A stretch of DNA of 64,000 bases from Anthopleura xanthogrammica (Eukaryota; Cnidaria; Anthozoa; Actiniaria; Actiniidae): assembly GCA_964019055.1 (NCBI GenBank), contig OZ025206.1, forward strand, positions 17,147,291 to 17,211,290, read 5' to 3'. A program made the position numbers and the translations under genes. The notes under the pieces are model-generated. The model was not told where the DNA came from. It did no database searches and saw only the letters and a list, made by a program, of their open reading frames with translations. This document shows, piece by piece, positions 45,057 to 58,202 of the stretch (positions are counted from its first letter, which is position 1; each line of letters begins with the position of its first letter).

Positions 45057-48000
45057 ATGGCTGCCGCAGAGAAGAAAAAAGTGGCCATTATTGGCTCTGG
45101 AAACTGGTTAGTCTTAGTTTTACTATTGGTATTCTGTCAAGCAAATCTTTATGATTCCTAAACAGTTGTTTTTTGGTGTTTAGGGGCTCAGTTATTGCTC
45201 GAATTATTGGAGCCAACACGAAGGACCACAACGACATCTTCCATGAAGAAGTCAAAATGTGGGTCTACGAAGAAGAAGTTGACGGGAAAAAACTCACTGA
45301 AATCATCAATACACAACACGAGAACGTCAAGTACTTGAAAGGATATAGCATACCGGATAATGTTGTAAGTAAAAATGGGAGATTGAAGCATTTTTTAAAT
45401 TATTAAGCTTATAGATATATTTTTGTAAACATTGCACATCTGTTTGGCATCCCACGGTCCTCTTGTCAATAAAGCTCTTATAGAACCATTAAAGTTAATG
45501 CTTAGAGATAAAAAAAAAAGCAATTATGCAATTGATATCCATACTTTTAAAACAAAGTACAGCTGTAGTTATTCCTTTATACTCTGCACAAATCCTCAGG
45601 TATTCAACTGGAATTGATTGCAGTTTAAGCCACACTTGACACACATTTGAAATATTTCTCAACAGGAGAGACCTCGTACAAATAAATGTTTTCATTTCTA
45701 ACGGTTTCTTTTGATTTTCTGTCCCTTAGATAGCTGTTCCAGATGTTGCAGAGTGTGCAAAGGATGCAGATGTTCTTGTTTTTGTAGTTCCACATCAGGT
45801 GATAGGCCCAATTCAAAGCTAATTATTTTAATCCAGTAAATACCTAGTTCAACTTGTAGTATAATTTACTAGTTGGGAGGCTGGTATTAGAGAAACGCTT
45901 TGCACACTTGGTAAATAATAGCACAGTTATTTGCTGCCTATCGATAAACCAACACTATCCACTATCTTATGGGTTGTTATAGTTTTGCATTCACCAGTTA
46001 GTGCCACGGGTTAATATGAATTCTTGGGGTGGAAGGACATAACTCAAAATCACTTGAGATATAAATGTGATTTTTAAGGAGGGAGAAAAACTGGAGAACC
46101 TGGGAAAAAACCCTTGAAGCACAGGAGAGAACCAATAAATAACTCTAATTCACATGTGACATCAAGACCGATGGGACTCAAACCCGAGTTGCATTGGTGA
46201 GGGGGTTCGTACTCTCACTGACATGTTGGTTGATCTAACAAGAGAAGGCTCTAATGAGGAATAGCACCATTGTCATGTGACCCAGGGCTCAAAATAACGG
46301 CTGGTCAACGGCCAATGCCAGGCCAAATTTGGTACTTGACTGGTCAAATACGGTTTTGAACAGACATGTTGACTGGTCATATTTGAAAAAATAGAATGAA
46401 ATATCATATGCCGGACATCTTGACCAGCGTATGACTGGCCGTTATTTTGAGCCCTGTGTCACTAACATGTATATTGGCTATGATGTAACATATATATATG
46501 CACCACAAGAATACAGTACACTAATGTTTCTATGTAGTTTGTTTGTAGTTTATGATACTCTCTTGTCAACTAACCATTCCTTTTTAGTTTGTTAGAAGAA
46601 CCTGTGCAATGATGAAAGACTACATCAAACCTAACGTGATAACAATTTCTTTAATTAAGGTACTTTGCCTGCACTTCTATCTTAATCTTACAGTACAATA
46701 AATGTGTTGCTTGTGATTCTAGAAATTATCCACAGATAAAGATTGATTATTCAACACCCAGAAATTAAAAGTTCACACAAAAACTATAAAAATAGGCCAT
46801 TTGTGCATACATATAAATTGTGGACCCTGACCCCAACTCTAACTTTATGAAACTTACTAAAATTGAGAATTACCTACACATACTTATATGCAAATGGCCT
46901 ATTTACACTTCAAGGCCCCTACCCCTTGTCTTCAAAATTCCATTCTCACTCTGTAATTTATCTTGTGTGGATATTTCTTGGAACTAATTATTACACTACT
47001 ATTAAAATAATTATGATTTTTTTTTTTTTTTTTTTTTCTTGTAATAAGGGAATACGGGTATTCTTGATATATTTACATGTAATAAGTAAGGCAGATGGCT
47101 GCTGAAACTGGTAAAAAAAAGTTTTTGTTCAAGTCTCCACTCCTGGGTATTCAATGCTTAATCAATCATAAGTAATCCCTGGTAAGGTTCCTACGACCAT
47201 AATTAAAAATAATATTAAAAAGTACTGTATAAGGCAAAAGTTTATACCTTCCCCAACTTTCTTTTTTAATCCTTGCTCTGATAAATTCTAAATGGTTCTT
47301 TCAGAGCTCAAAAGTACTACATGTAGTGGTAATATGTATATTACCATATGATTTTTAGAAGATAAACACTAACTGTCAGTATGTTTTTAATCAATTATTG
47401 CAGTATGATCATGTTCCGGTCATGATCAAGATTCACTAGGGGTCCCTTTTGTTTTTTGTCGTGAACCATATTATTTATCTTGACTATGGGTCATTATCTA
47501 CTTATAAGAAAATATCTTATTGGCCAAAAGTGCATATTCTTTTTATGGATATTCAGATCTTTTCATCTTAGTTATAATGCAATGTTTGATTTTGATTATA
47601 GAACACTATAAATTGTTATTTGTTTTTGCTAATGCAGTAGTACATCCGGTTGACTCAAACCACTAAGACATGACCAAGTTGCAAATGATATTATTAATGC
47701 TGACTGGTATACAGTACTGGCAATCATACAAAATAGATATACATAGATCTATAACCAATTTCTCAAAAATCTACTATAAATATTGCTCATAGGTCTAAAA
47801 TACATATAGGCACAGTTACATTATTCACTGGCTTAACCTTGAAAACATCAATTAACAGTTTCCATAAAACAGATGTTTTTCATGGTATGCCATATGAATA
47901 TTCATGCAATTTTCTAACAAGAAAAATAATAAGTCTATTTACCTAGACAATGGCATATCTTTTGAATTGTATTATACTTCTTATAATACTGCCATTTCAT

Positions 48001-51000
48001 TAGTGACAAAGCAAACACTCCATGATTTCCAACTATGGCCTTTTTTATTTTGATTAACAGTTCGGAATCCCTTGTTTGTATATGAGAATTGATGCTCATC
48101 ATGCTCAGATCACAACATGGAAGCAGCACAGAAGAGATAGTGTTAACAGACAAGCTGTCCTTAAAAGACAAAGGAGCATTAGGGCGAGTACAGTAGACTT
48201 ATGTATCTCTCTATAATGAATATTTTATTATTAACTGTCTACTTGGAATTTTATACCTTTAAGCACTTGTCAAAACGTGGTTTCTTTACTTCAGTGGTAA
48301 AAGTTTTATGTGAAATATCATTTTTTTGGGCAAAATAGCTTTTGAAAGCTTTTTCAAAACATCAGTGTTGATATACTGTAAAGCTTTGGTTTGAACGTTA
48401 TTGTTCAAATTGGAAAAACTTTTTTTATAAATCAAGTTTCATAATGCTGACCATAATCTTTCTGTGCCATTGTGACCATGTTACTGATCTGAGTGAAGTA
48501 TTTGATAAGATAATCAAATTAATGTGTTCTCAATTTGTTATTGCTGTTGTGGTTTTGGTATGAAGTGTTTTAATGTTGTGAGATTTTTTATTTTAAATCC
48601 AAGATTCTTTTACCACTGTTTTCATTGCTACTTGCTGATCTGACAAGACACCAGTCATGACAGGGAAATAGGTCAATAGAGAGCTTAGGCTCTGTTAAGT
48701 TGTGACATATTTCCGGGTCCAACGGCTCACAAAAACAAATAAAATAAAGCGAAAAATGTTCTTAATGGATTACATGTAACCTCCACCTGAAACAGTTGGA
48801 ACTTTGGACAACAAATCCTGTCATGAAGAAAAAGTCAATAGAGAGCAGGCTCTGTTACATTGTGACATATTTCCGGGTCCAACTGCTCACAAAAGCAAAT
48901 AAAATAAAGCGAAAAATGTTCTTAATGAATTACATGTAACCTCCACCTGAAACAGTTTGAACTTTGGACAACAAATCCTGTCATGAAGAAAAAGTAAGAA
49001 AAATCTTCATAAAACTGCTTTTTGTTTTGGACCCTGAACTTGTTTTTCTATACGAGTGACGTCACACTTAACAGCCCTATGAGAGGTACTCTGATTAATG
49101 GCAGTATATTGCCCTATTTCCTAGTCTTGACTGTTTTTTTTTTATCAGCATGTAGCAATTGAAACAGTGGAAAGAATTGTGGACTTTTAGAAAAGGGATT
49201 TCTTTGAGTCATCAAAAAAAGAAGGGTGTGGTATTTAATGGGGGATTCTCAACAGAAATGTCAAAAAAAAACAAAATGTGGGCTTACTTTTGTATAGGTT
49301 TTTAGTTTTTACTTTGTACAATTTTAATAATTTATTCTCATAATGTTAATATATAATTGAACTAAAAACTAAGAATCTTCTTAATATTTGGATTCTCAAA
49401 AGAATAACAAACTTTCCTTTCCCTATTTCTCATCCTCATACCTCCCTAGGTTATTTTGTAAATTCTCTATGTTTAATATAATATAGGATAAAAATTGTTA
49501 TGGAGGGACCTAAAACTTTAAAAATTCGAACAAGATTTAAATTTAAATTTCCTAAGTTTATCCTAACTTTTAGGTCATAACTTTTATCAATGGTCAATAA
49601 TGAAAACGTAATTTAATTTCTTATTTTATGTTCCTATAATAATTTTGAAAAATGGGACTTACCAACAAATCAATCCTGCGAAACCTCTGATCTTTTATCC
49701 CAGTGACTACTTCACAGAGTATAAAATGTTTTTCCAGAACTGGTTGAAAAAATGAATTTAATGGTAAATTTTGTTACCAATCTCCCTGCATATCATTAAT
49801 CATTTGTTGCCTATACTGTTCTTCATACAATATGTAAACATCTTGATGGTAATAAACTTATGAATTATTTTAAGCCAGTGAGTAAATGTGTTAACAAGTT
49901 CATGATCAAAAACTTACATGATTATGATCTTGATATTCTGACAGTTTCATTACTTGGCCGAAATTAATTTTTTTTTAGAATTGGCAGATTTAATGAATAT
50001 CTTTCTAAATTCTGTAACCAGTCTCCTTGTACGTTTAGAAGCAAGAGATCCATACTGGAGTTCCCATGATCTTGCAATCTTCAACTTCTCTCTAATCTGT
50101 AGAGCTTTAGCTTTGAATACTATTAAAACAAAGCACTGATGGAGAGAGATGGGTAAAGTGTGCACCATCAGCTCCTGGAAGACCAGCTTCTATTTAACGT
50201 CAGTGTCTTCTGCTAACTAGTAGCCATCCTTGTTTAAACAAGGACAGTTTTTCTTGTAGAATGTATGAATAGTATTTATTACATGATTATCAATGAAATA
50301 GCTATATTTCTCTATTTCAAAAAATTGATATTTTCACAATCATGTGAAGATAACATGTTATCTTCACATGTGAAAATATCATCACTATGGTTACATATTT
50401 CTATAACAGAAAAAAGCTCGAACAAGCTTTCTTTTGTTTTCATTGATAATTATATAATAAACAGAATATTACATGGGTGCATGGAGATACGAATTTTATC
50501 TTCTCGTGTTGAAAATCTCTAACTTGTTCGCTGCGCTAACTCGTGAGAGATCTTTTCAACACTCAAAGATAAAATTTGTATCTCCGCGTGCCCATGTAAT
50601 ATCCTCTATATAATTTTATAAGTTATATTTGTCTTTTTATTTCATATAATAATGTTTAAATATTCCTATGCTTGACTGCTCACCAAGTGTTCATGTTCAA
50701 CTTTTATACTTTTCATTCCTGAATCTGATGATGTTGGTGTCCAGCAAAAGCTCAGGAACAAAATAAATAAATCTACAGTAGTGTACGGCCTCAACTGATT
50801 TATTTAACTCATAGTAATATTTGTTTTAGCCAGTGATTAAATCTTGTAATGTGTTAACAAAATTCATGATCAAAAAACAACTTATCAGAAATCCATCTGA
50901 ATTTCAAGGGGATTTATAGTTATGAAAACAAGTGCTGTTCTGACATCTGTTCTTATCAACCTCTGTTGTCTGGTTGGGCATTACTTGTACACCCATTATC

Positions 51001-54000
51001 ATAATTATTTATTCCAAAACTTTTACCACTCAAGTCTTTATAGACACTTTTCACCATCACATGATGGCAAACATGACAGGAGGCAAACCAATAGAGTCTT
51101 TTTTCCCTGGGAAACTGAATTCTTTCTCATGTAAATCATATAAGACCAGATTTAATTGTTCCTGCCTCCTGTCATGGCTGCCATCATGTGATGGTGCAAA
51201 GCCTCTATTGGTTAGCAAGTGATTATTTTGACCATGGACCCATTTAGTTTGTTTATTTGATAAGTTATTTTGTGTGTTTATTATTTAAATTTTCCTGACT
51301 TATTCCATTTGTTTTAATAATTAGGGTTTAGATCACACAAAGACAGGGCTCAACTTGGTATCCAATGTCATCAAAGATGCTCTTGATCTTTCTGAAGTCA
51401 GTGTGTTAATGGGTGCTAACCTTGCTGGTGAAGTAGCTAAAGAGTTGTTTGGTGAAGCCACTATTGGTAATTCATTGGTTTTTGTTTTTTAACTCATGAT
51501 ATTTGTATGTACAGCAGTGCTACTGTAATTATTGCATTTTGCTGTCCATGATGGTGTCATTTTTAATAATAAATAAAATAATTTTTTAAGAGACAAAGAG
51601 ATTTGAGTGGCTAATCATCCTTTCTTGCAGCTCTAAATAGCTGAATTGCAAAGGATGCAAACAAACAAACGAACATCTTTATTTGGCACTCCTTATTTTA
51701 CAATATAACAGAATTTAAAAGATAATTTTATAAAAATAGATGGGCGCCAGCCATTTAGAAATAGCAGGGCTAGTCGAGCTAAATGGCTGGGTCAAAACGG
51801 AAAATCATAGAAGGAAATGTATAGTTCTAAGGAATTATATATAATTACAACAACAAAATATATGGATTTAACTGGACAAACTGCCAGGGGAAAAAACACA
51901 CACACACGAAAACTGAAACGAGGTAACAAAATAAACACACACACACACATAAGGGAAAAACTATTAAAGAATAATTTGTAAATGAGAGGGAAAATTGATT
52001 CAATTCAATATGTGAAAAACGATAACTAATCGTTATATTTTTTCAAGAGTGATTTAAATAGAAGCTTCTTGAAACAGGAGCGGGACTTTGATTTATATTC
52101 ATCCTGGATGGAATTCCAAATTTTAACGCCTAGAAAACGAATGTTAAATTTGCCATAATTAGTTCTTATCTTTGGCAAATAGTATGCTTTTTTGCTGGCA
52201 AGTCTAGTGTTATAACCATGTATTTTGTTGATAGATACAAAAAAATCATTGAAAACTGATGGCAAACTACCTAAATGAAAACCATAGATAAACAATGCAT
52301 TGTTTAAAAAGATTAAGTCAGGAAATTTTAGGAGTCTCAATTTATAGAACAGTGGACTAGAGTGGGCTCTAAAATCAGAAAAGGTCATTAGCCTAATTGC
52401 TTTTTTTTGAAGAACAAGAAGTGGTCTTAGAGTAGTTGTGTAGGTGTTCCCACAAGTTACAACTGAGAAAGATAAGAAGAGATATACTAACGTATAATAC
52501 AACATTGTAAGAATTGATATATTTACAAAATGCCTGATTTTTGAGAGAATACCTACACATCGTTTAATTTTTTTAGAAATATGAAGAATTTGGTATTTCC
52601 AATTTAAATGGGAGTCAATATAAATACCTAGATATTTAATATACATTTCCTTCTTAATTGTTTTATTGTTAATATATAATCTAATTGCATAACTAGTGGC
52701 TTTTTGAGGTGGGTGAAAGATAATAAAATTTGTTTTGTCTATGTTAAGTGAAAGCTTGTTAGCAATAAGCCAGTTTGACACGTGACTAAGGTTTTCATTG
52801 ATACAAGATTCTAGGGCAAGTAGGTTGCTGTTAGAGTAGAACAAATTGGTATCATCAGATGCTTCTCAACATGGCCAATTCGAAGGCATACAAAGGGGCT
52901 GCGGGCAGCCACCATATGACTCATCTCTGACCACAGAACAGAGCTCAGATCGAATTAGGGTTGATTTTTGCAGAGGGAGGAAAACCAGAGAACCCAGAGA
53001 ATAACCCTCAAAGCAAGGGAGAGAACCAACAAACTCTGCTCACTTAAGGTCGAGTATGGGGATCGAACCTGGGACCATAGCGATGAGAGGCGAGAACCCA
53101 TGCACTATGCCACCCTTGCTTCCCTAGTTTGAACACTTCCTCTGATCATTTCCTGGGAGACCAGCAAGGATAAGGGTGTTTAATAATTTATTGTCATTGT
53201 TCATGATATCAAACTGTGCCTTTTATAATTTTTTCACCTTGATATAAGAACAGTTTATGGTACACCTTTTAGGTTAAGAAATTCCCTAATAATTTTATTT
53301 ATTTTAACTTTATATTTTACAGGTTGCCGTAATATGGAACATGCCCAAATTCTTAATGACCTCTTTCATACCCGCTACTTTAAAGTAAAGGTAGTGGAGG
53401 ATGCTGATACTGTAGAACTCTGTGGTGCTCTCAAGGTATGCAATTAGTAATGAATAAAGATATGTGGCAGTATGTGGTGTAGGTGGTGGTAAGATTGTCA
53501 GTAGTTGCCACATGGTTAATGGCAGAATGTCGATAGGTTTTTGATTGGAAAACCTAGTATGAACATCAAGGGAATCAAGGGAGGTGTAGCAAGCAGTACT
53601 TGCCTATCACTTCTGTGGTTTTGATTCCTGGACCCTGCATTACATGTGAGTACAGCTTGTTTGGACCGTTTTTCTTATGGTTCTCAAATTTTTGCCCCCT
53701 TTGCAAATCCCTAACAAGCTAAATCCAAATTTATTCTTTAAGTTAGCACAGCATGCCCTTATGTAAACCCAGTGGTTGTTTTAAGGAAATCAATAATAAT
53801 ACAAAGTCATTTGAAGTCAGATTATATTACACAGTGGTGCAAAGATATATAGTTTATCTTTGAGTGGTAAAAAAATATATGATGTATTTCACAATTGAGC
53901 ACAGTGATAGACACATTCACAAACAAAACCTTTACAACACATAAAAGTGAGCAGGAAAAGAAGTGAAGTCATCAATAATCTTACAGTGCAAATCGAAAAA

Positions 54001-55737
54001 CCATGGGCACCCAGAAATATTTCAGAAATCATGTATCGCTCTGACTCTCTAACTGCAAGAAATTCGACTGATTTGTAGTCAGATAAACTTTGTGTAGTTA
54101 GAGAATTGTTTCATATTGTTCAACGAACGATAAACGATTTCTGAAATGTTTCTGGGTGCCCACGGTTTTTTGATTCACACTGTAACATGTGAGGATATAT
54201 AGAAAATATATGTAGTTTGTATGAAAAATATGAGTGGTGTATTTTCCACTAGTCTTGATATAATAATATTTATTAGAGGATGCATATTGATGTAGTTATT
54301 GTTTGTAATTAACAGAATGCTGTGGCCTTGGGTGCTGGTATGGTTGATGCCTTAGGGTAAGTGATATTCTTGTTATCCATCCATTTACATCCATCTTTTT
54401 AAATATTTATTAAAATTTTCTGGATTTTAATTCCAAGATATGGAGATAACACCAAAGCTGCCATTATCAGAATTGGTCTGAAGGAGATGATAGATTTTGC
54501 TAATCGTTTTTACGAAGGAGTCAAAGTAGAGACATTTTATGAATCTTGTGGTGTCGCAGATCTTATTACGACATGTTATGCTGGTAGAAATCGTCGAGCT
54601 GGAGAAGAGTTTGTCAAATCCAAGAAGGTAGATAGAACACTTTTTAGTAATATAATGATGCTTTTTTGTCCATTTATACATGTTCTCATCCATCCATCCA
54701 TCCATCCATCCATCCATCCATCCACCCACCCACCCACCCACCCACTGATCCATCCATCCATCCACCCATCCACGCACCCATCCACCCACCCATTCATCCA
54801 TTCATCCATATTAATCAATCTTTCCATCCACCTTGTATCTACCCATCATTTTCATTCTATTCATCCCATGTCATTCACCTCTTTTATATTTTCCAAAGTC
54901 ATTTGATCAAGTAGAACAAGAAATTCTTGGTGGTCAAAAGCTGCAAGGACCACATACAGCATATGAAGTATATCAAGTCTTGAAAGAAAATAATCTAACA
55001 GATGAGTAAGTACTTCAAAAATGAGGCATAGGTCACAGGCTGAGAATAAAAGAGTGATGTACTTATATTGTGAGCTGAATATTGCAAGTTCATTAGAACC
55101 AATGAGTTTTTGTCTTCTCCAAATTTGTCTTGAAATCATTGTTTGTGACCACTGAAAGGTGAATGGACTTCAAATGGGATAGAATTTGTAGGAATTTTTT
55201 CAGGGGATCACGGGTGGAGTAGGGAATCAAGGGGATGAGTTTTGTGGCACGATGTTCTACAGGTATGTACTGTAAGCCAGTACTTTACAGCGCGACGCGC
55301 CTTACCGTGGCCACCCTGCCAAAGTTTCATACAAGTATGATAAATCACTTCTTGCAAAGAATTTCCACATGAAAAAGAATGCCTACGAAAGTATTAAGTG
55401 TTAGCAAGCCAAAAGAGCAAAACTGGTTTTAGAAATAGAGATTTTTAAGCATTTTCTTCAAGTTCTTGCTCCGAAGTTCAAATATTTGCGGTAACAACAA
55501 AGCAAGTTAACATGCAAATTTACAGATTCTCGCTTTCTGATTGGCTAACTTGTAAAAAAAGTTTGTTGGGTGGCTACGGTAAGGCGCGTCGCGCTGTAAT
55601 TCCCACTCTAACTAGAGTAATCAATTAACATTCTTCTTTTTTTTCCCAGTTATCCTTTGTTCACAGCCATTCACGATGTGTGTTTTGAAGGACACACACC
55701 ACTGGAGATGATGGAGATGTTAATGAAACACTTTTAG
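45057..55737 (+). CDS. GPD1: NAD-dependent glycerol-3-phosphate dehydrogenase, cytosolic type (10 exons)
   Basis: Exons 45057-45106, 45184-45364, 45730-45798, 46588-46659, 51325-51466, 53323-53435, 54316-54356, 54438-54627, 54899-55005 and 55650-55737 give 1053 nt, 350 aa (human GPD1 has 349). The enzyme interconverts dihydroxyacetone phosphate and glycerol-3-phosphate with NADH, linking glycolysis to lipid synthesis and redox shuttling. Visible motifs are the Rossmann loop IIGSGNWGS, catalytic Lys in ISLIKG and [13 protein letters not shown], and the substrate-binding [10 protein letters not shown]. There is no N-terminal extension, so it is cytosolic. Intron 4 is long (4.7 kb) and intron 5 contains a LINE and a SINE. 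It is tandem with a paralogue at 58203. Confidence 0.95.
46055..46245 (-). mobile_element. tRNA-derived SINE, in GPD1 intron 3
   Basis: On the minus strand the pol III B-box-like GGGTTTGAGTCCC lies at 46185-46173. A tRNA-like head (GTCAGTGAGAGTACG) precedes it. The family body GAGAACC...CACAGGAGAGAACCAA follows. Confidence 0.65.
46283..46456. mobile_element. MITE with CAGGGCTCAAAATAACGGC ends
   Basis: Near-perfect 19-bp terminal inverted repeats, 174 bp in total. The CAGGG start is hAT-like, but no 8-bp duplication is clear. Confidence 0.75.
48670..48996. repeat. Tandem duplication of ~163 bp in GPD1 intron 4
   Basis: The unit beginning GTCAATAGAGAGC and ending GTCATGAAGAAAAAGT occurs twice (about 48672-48834 and 48835-48996) with few differences. 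It contains ACATATTTCCGGGTCCAAC. Confidence 0.85.
50324..50603. mobile_element. Foldback element with two nested hairpins
   Basis: The first hairpin is GAAGATAAC-ATG-TTATCTTC with long arms (about 50326-50390). The second has arms at about 50472-50522 and 50548-50603 sharing GGAGATACGAATTTTATCTT-like words. No ORF. Confidence 0.65.
51655..52863 (-). mobile_element. 5'-truncated LINE (second family) in GPD1 intron 5
   Basis: Runs on the minus strand from about 52863, truncated inside the reverse transcriptase just at ASDDTNLF. The 3' end carries AATAAAG and a (TTTG)n tail at 51658-51675. GATGC at both ends could be a short target duplication. Interior (CA)n runs lie at 51898-51950. Transcribed opposite to the host gene. 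Confidence 0.85.
52026..52844 (-). pseudogene. LINE reverse transcriptase C-terminal fragment
   Basis: An open frame of 272 residues begins just after the catalytic Asp pair. It contains [38 protein letters not shown] and a C-terminal domain with [20 protein letters not shown], typical of non-LTR reverse transcriptases. The first part of the polymerase and the endonuclease are missing, so it cannot be active. Confidence 0.88.
52866..53130 (-). mobile_element. tRNA-derived SINE, best-preserved copy
   Basis: On the minus strand an A box (TGGCATAGTGCATGG, from about 53113) and a B box (GGTTCGATCCC, 53068-53058) have proper tRNA spacing. They are followed by the body TTGTTGGTTCTCTCCC and a 3' part ending near the LINE at 52863. 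Such SINEs are copied by a LINE. Confidence 0.8.
53984..54182. mobile_element. Mariner-type MITE, uninterrupted copy (199 bp)
   Basis: Ends CAGTGCAAATCGAAAAACC and its inverse, TA on both sides, in GPD1 intron 6. Same family as the interrupted element at 10434-11351. Confidence 0.85.
54685..54815. repeat. ATCC/ACCC microsatellite in GPD1 intron 8
   Basis: (CATC)n and (CACC)n blocks between exons 8 and 9. Open frames across it are repeat artefacts. Confidence 0.95.
55288..55596. mobile_element. TA-flanked MITE, 309 bp, in GPD1 intron 9
   Basis: Inverted ends CAGCGCGACGCGCCTTACC flanked by TA; arms of about 31 bp, nearly perfect. Confidence 0.85.
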
Positions 55738-55913
55738 TTTGTTTGCTAGTAAGAGAGTGAAAAAGGCCTATACACCCCTACAATATCCCTGAAAGAATCA
55801 CGTTAGATTTGTATCATGAAAACCAACATAAAATGTTTTGTTTACTACTAGTTATATATGTTAGGCCAATATAATGCTATTTTGCAGGTTTTTTGAAATC
55901 AGTCAAGTTATTA

Positions 55914-56140
55914 CAGCCATTCTCAGATGCACGTGCACTGTTGTGATTTTTTCTGTCACGACAAAGTAGGGTTTTGGTGGACGTCAATCAAAGCGTTTCC
56001 ATGACATTCCATACGCACATGCCTTTGTAGCTTTGTGTTTTCCGACAGTGCTATGGAAACATTTTGATTGACGTCCACCAAAACCCACCTTGTCGCGACA
56101 GAAAAAATCGCAACATTGCACGTGTGTGTGAGAATGGCTG
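55914..56140. mobile_element. TA-flanked palindromic MITE, 227 bp, after GPD1 copy 1
   Basis: Inverted ends CAGCCATTCTCA flanked by TA. The arms extend through TTTTTTCTGTC and GGGTTTTGGTGGACGTCAAT. It folds almost completely. It begins 176 bases after the GPD1 stop codon, so it may lie in the 3'UTR. Confidence 0.85.
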
Positions 56141-58101
56141 TAATTAAGTGATCACAAACAATAATGAAGATCAAAAGCAAGGCCCTGGGGTGTTAAATTA
56201 TTCTTGTTTTTATTTCGAGCCTTTTCTTTGACCCTATTGTTAGTGATCAATAAGCCCAAGTATCGAACAACAGGGCATTTGCATTTTTTAAATATTTGAA
56301 ATACAGTAAATTTATTCAAAGATGTAAGAATTTTTAAGCCATATATTGATGTTTGTGTTAGGTTGGTTGTGTAAGGTTGGAATAAGGAAAAACGATGCCA
56401 GAGGGGGTGGGGGAGAGGAAAGAAGATATAGGTTACACATTCAAGTATCCAATATTGATGTTGTTATAATAATTTATTGTTTTATACTATTTGCACAATT
56501 TAAAAACACAAACAGTTTGTATCAAAATAAGTAAGATTTGTAAGACTCCTTATTTATTTGATTTCTACTGATTACTATATGCTTTACCAGTATTTTAATC
56601 TATAGCATTAGTACACATTGGTATCAAAACAAAAACTTTATAATAAAACAATAATCACTGGTCGCTAGACCAAACATGACTCACAAAACATGAATCACAA
56701 AACTCCATATTCAAGTCCAAAATTATAGTAAGGACTTATATTATTATCATCATCATTTTATTAATTTTTCTGAGATCTACATGCAAACAAGGTGCATTCT
56801 GGTCCAGCTTGGGTACAAACATCTTATGTTCATCATACCTCTATGATTATGTTGTGATTATGTATTTTTACCCAAGGTAGAAAAGTATGCAACTTGTTTA
56901 AAGTGGCCAGTTTTTTTGCTAGTGATGCATTTGCAATGGCATAGCTAGCCATTTTTGTCTTCTTAAAAAAATCACTCAAAAACTAGTTATGAAATAATAA
57001 CAAAGAAAAATTCGTAACCTCAGGTTTTACTGGTGTAGAGGGAGGTACACTACTGATTTGGGTAAAATAAAACTTTAAAATAAATAAAATTTTAAAAGTA
57101 CTTCTACCTTGCAATACATTGTTTTTCTTATATACTTGTAGTACTGGTGAAAACCAGCCCTATTTCATAAAAGGTCACTATAGATATTATTATAATGCTA
57201 AAACATTTGAAGGATATATTTTTGTCACATAAAAACAACATATTTGTTGGAAAAGAAGTAACAATGCTAATAAAGATAATTAAATAAAATGGCCTTTGTT
57301 GTTTGTGCCCTGGGCAGGGGGGGGAAGTACTCCCTATAATGGACTATACGGGGATGCTCCGCCCATAAGGGGTACTTTTTTCAAGCCGCACGTATAGAAA
57401 AGGGGTGGAAATTTGTGAGTTTTGGTATAAAAAGGGGTAGATTTTCTTCAAAAGTATATGAAAGGGGTACCTTTTCAGGCAAAAAGGTATAAAAAAGGGG
57501 TAACTTTTTGATGAAATTTGTTATAGAAAAGGGAAGGGGTCGAGAGTCCAGGCGGAGCCTCCTCGTATGAAACGACCCAAAGTACCCCCCCCCCCCGGGG
57601 GTTTGTGCTCCTTCTGGTTTATTTCCATTAATTTGTTTCTTTCTTTATAAAATCTATTGACACATTTCTTTATCATCTGTGCTCCTGTCAGTGATTGACA
57701 AACCAATGATAGATTAAAGATGAATTTGAAAGGGGTGTCTGTTAAACTCTAAGTGGGACGTATCCAATCAATCCATCTGCTCTCTCCCCAATGACCTTCC
57801 ATTGTATCCCCTGCAGACCCAGCATGGGGGGAGGGGGGTCTGATATGCCAATATATCCGATTTACCCTTCTATGATACCAATATTCTTTGTGTTTTTTTA
57901 CCAATACATGAAAACCCTGGCCGGGTCAGTCCCTGAGTCATTTCCGATGGGTCACACCTGAATCAAATAAATGATAAAAACTTGACAATGCCAAAACTCT
58001 GTAAAGACTGTAAGTGCTCTAGAACCCTGATATGGGCTTCCTGTGGAACAAATTTCTCCTTAGTAACCACAGGAAACCCAGCAGGAAGAACAATACACAT
58101 T
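56141..58101. other. Intergenic between the two GPD1 genes
   Basis: Contains a GGGGTA-rich MITE at 57313-57600, whose ends are a G run with AGTACTCCC and CAAAGTACCC with a C run. The interior repeats AAAAGGGGTA. Otherwise AT-rich with no supported gene. Confidence 0.5.
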
Positions 58102-58156
58102 CAAGATGGCGGCTCCAGCTGCTGCAGACATCAGTTATATAACTGGTACAATGTAA
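58102..58156 (+). promoter_or_regulatory. YY1-like motif and 16-codon upstream ORF before GPD1 copy 2
   Basis: CAAGATGGCGGC at 58102-58113 is a textbook YY1 site, usually found near transcription starts. Its ATG (58106) opens a short frame, MAAPAAADISYITGTM, ending at 58156, 46 bases before the main ATG. If transcribed, it could damp translation of the main frame. Inference from sequence only. Confidence 0.4.
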
Positions 58157-58202
58157 TTGAAGGTTTCTTCCCTCCAAAGCGAATGAAAACTATACAGAGA
58201 GA

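Noticed and set aside
53058..53113. A functional tRNA gene at the A/B boxes
   Set aside because: Boxes are tRNA-like, but there is no full cloverleaf, and the SINE body shared with three other loci follows directly.
54427..54914. His-Pro-Ser-Ile and Gly-Trp-rich ORFs, also at 60765-61198
   Set aside because: Repeat frames over CATC/CACC tracts; the true GPD1 exons explain the non-repeat part.
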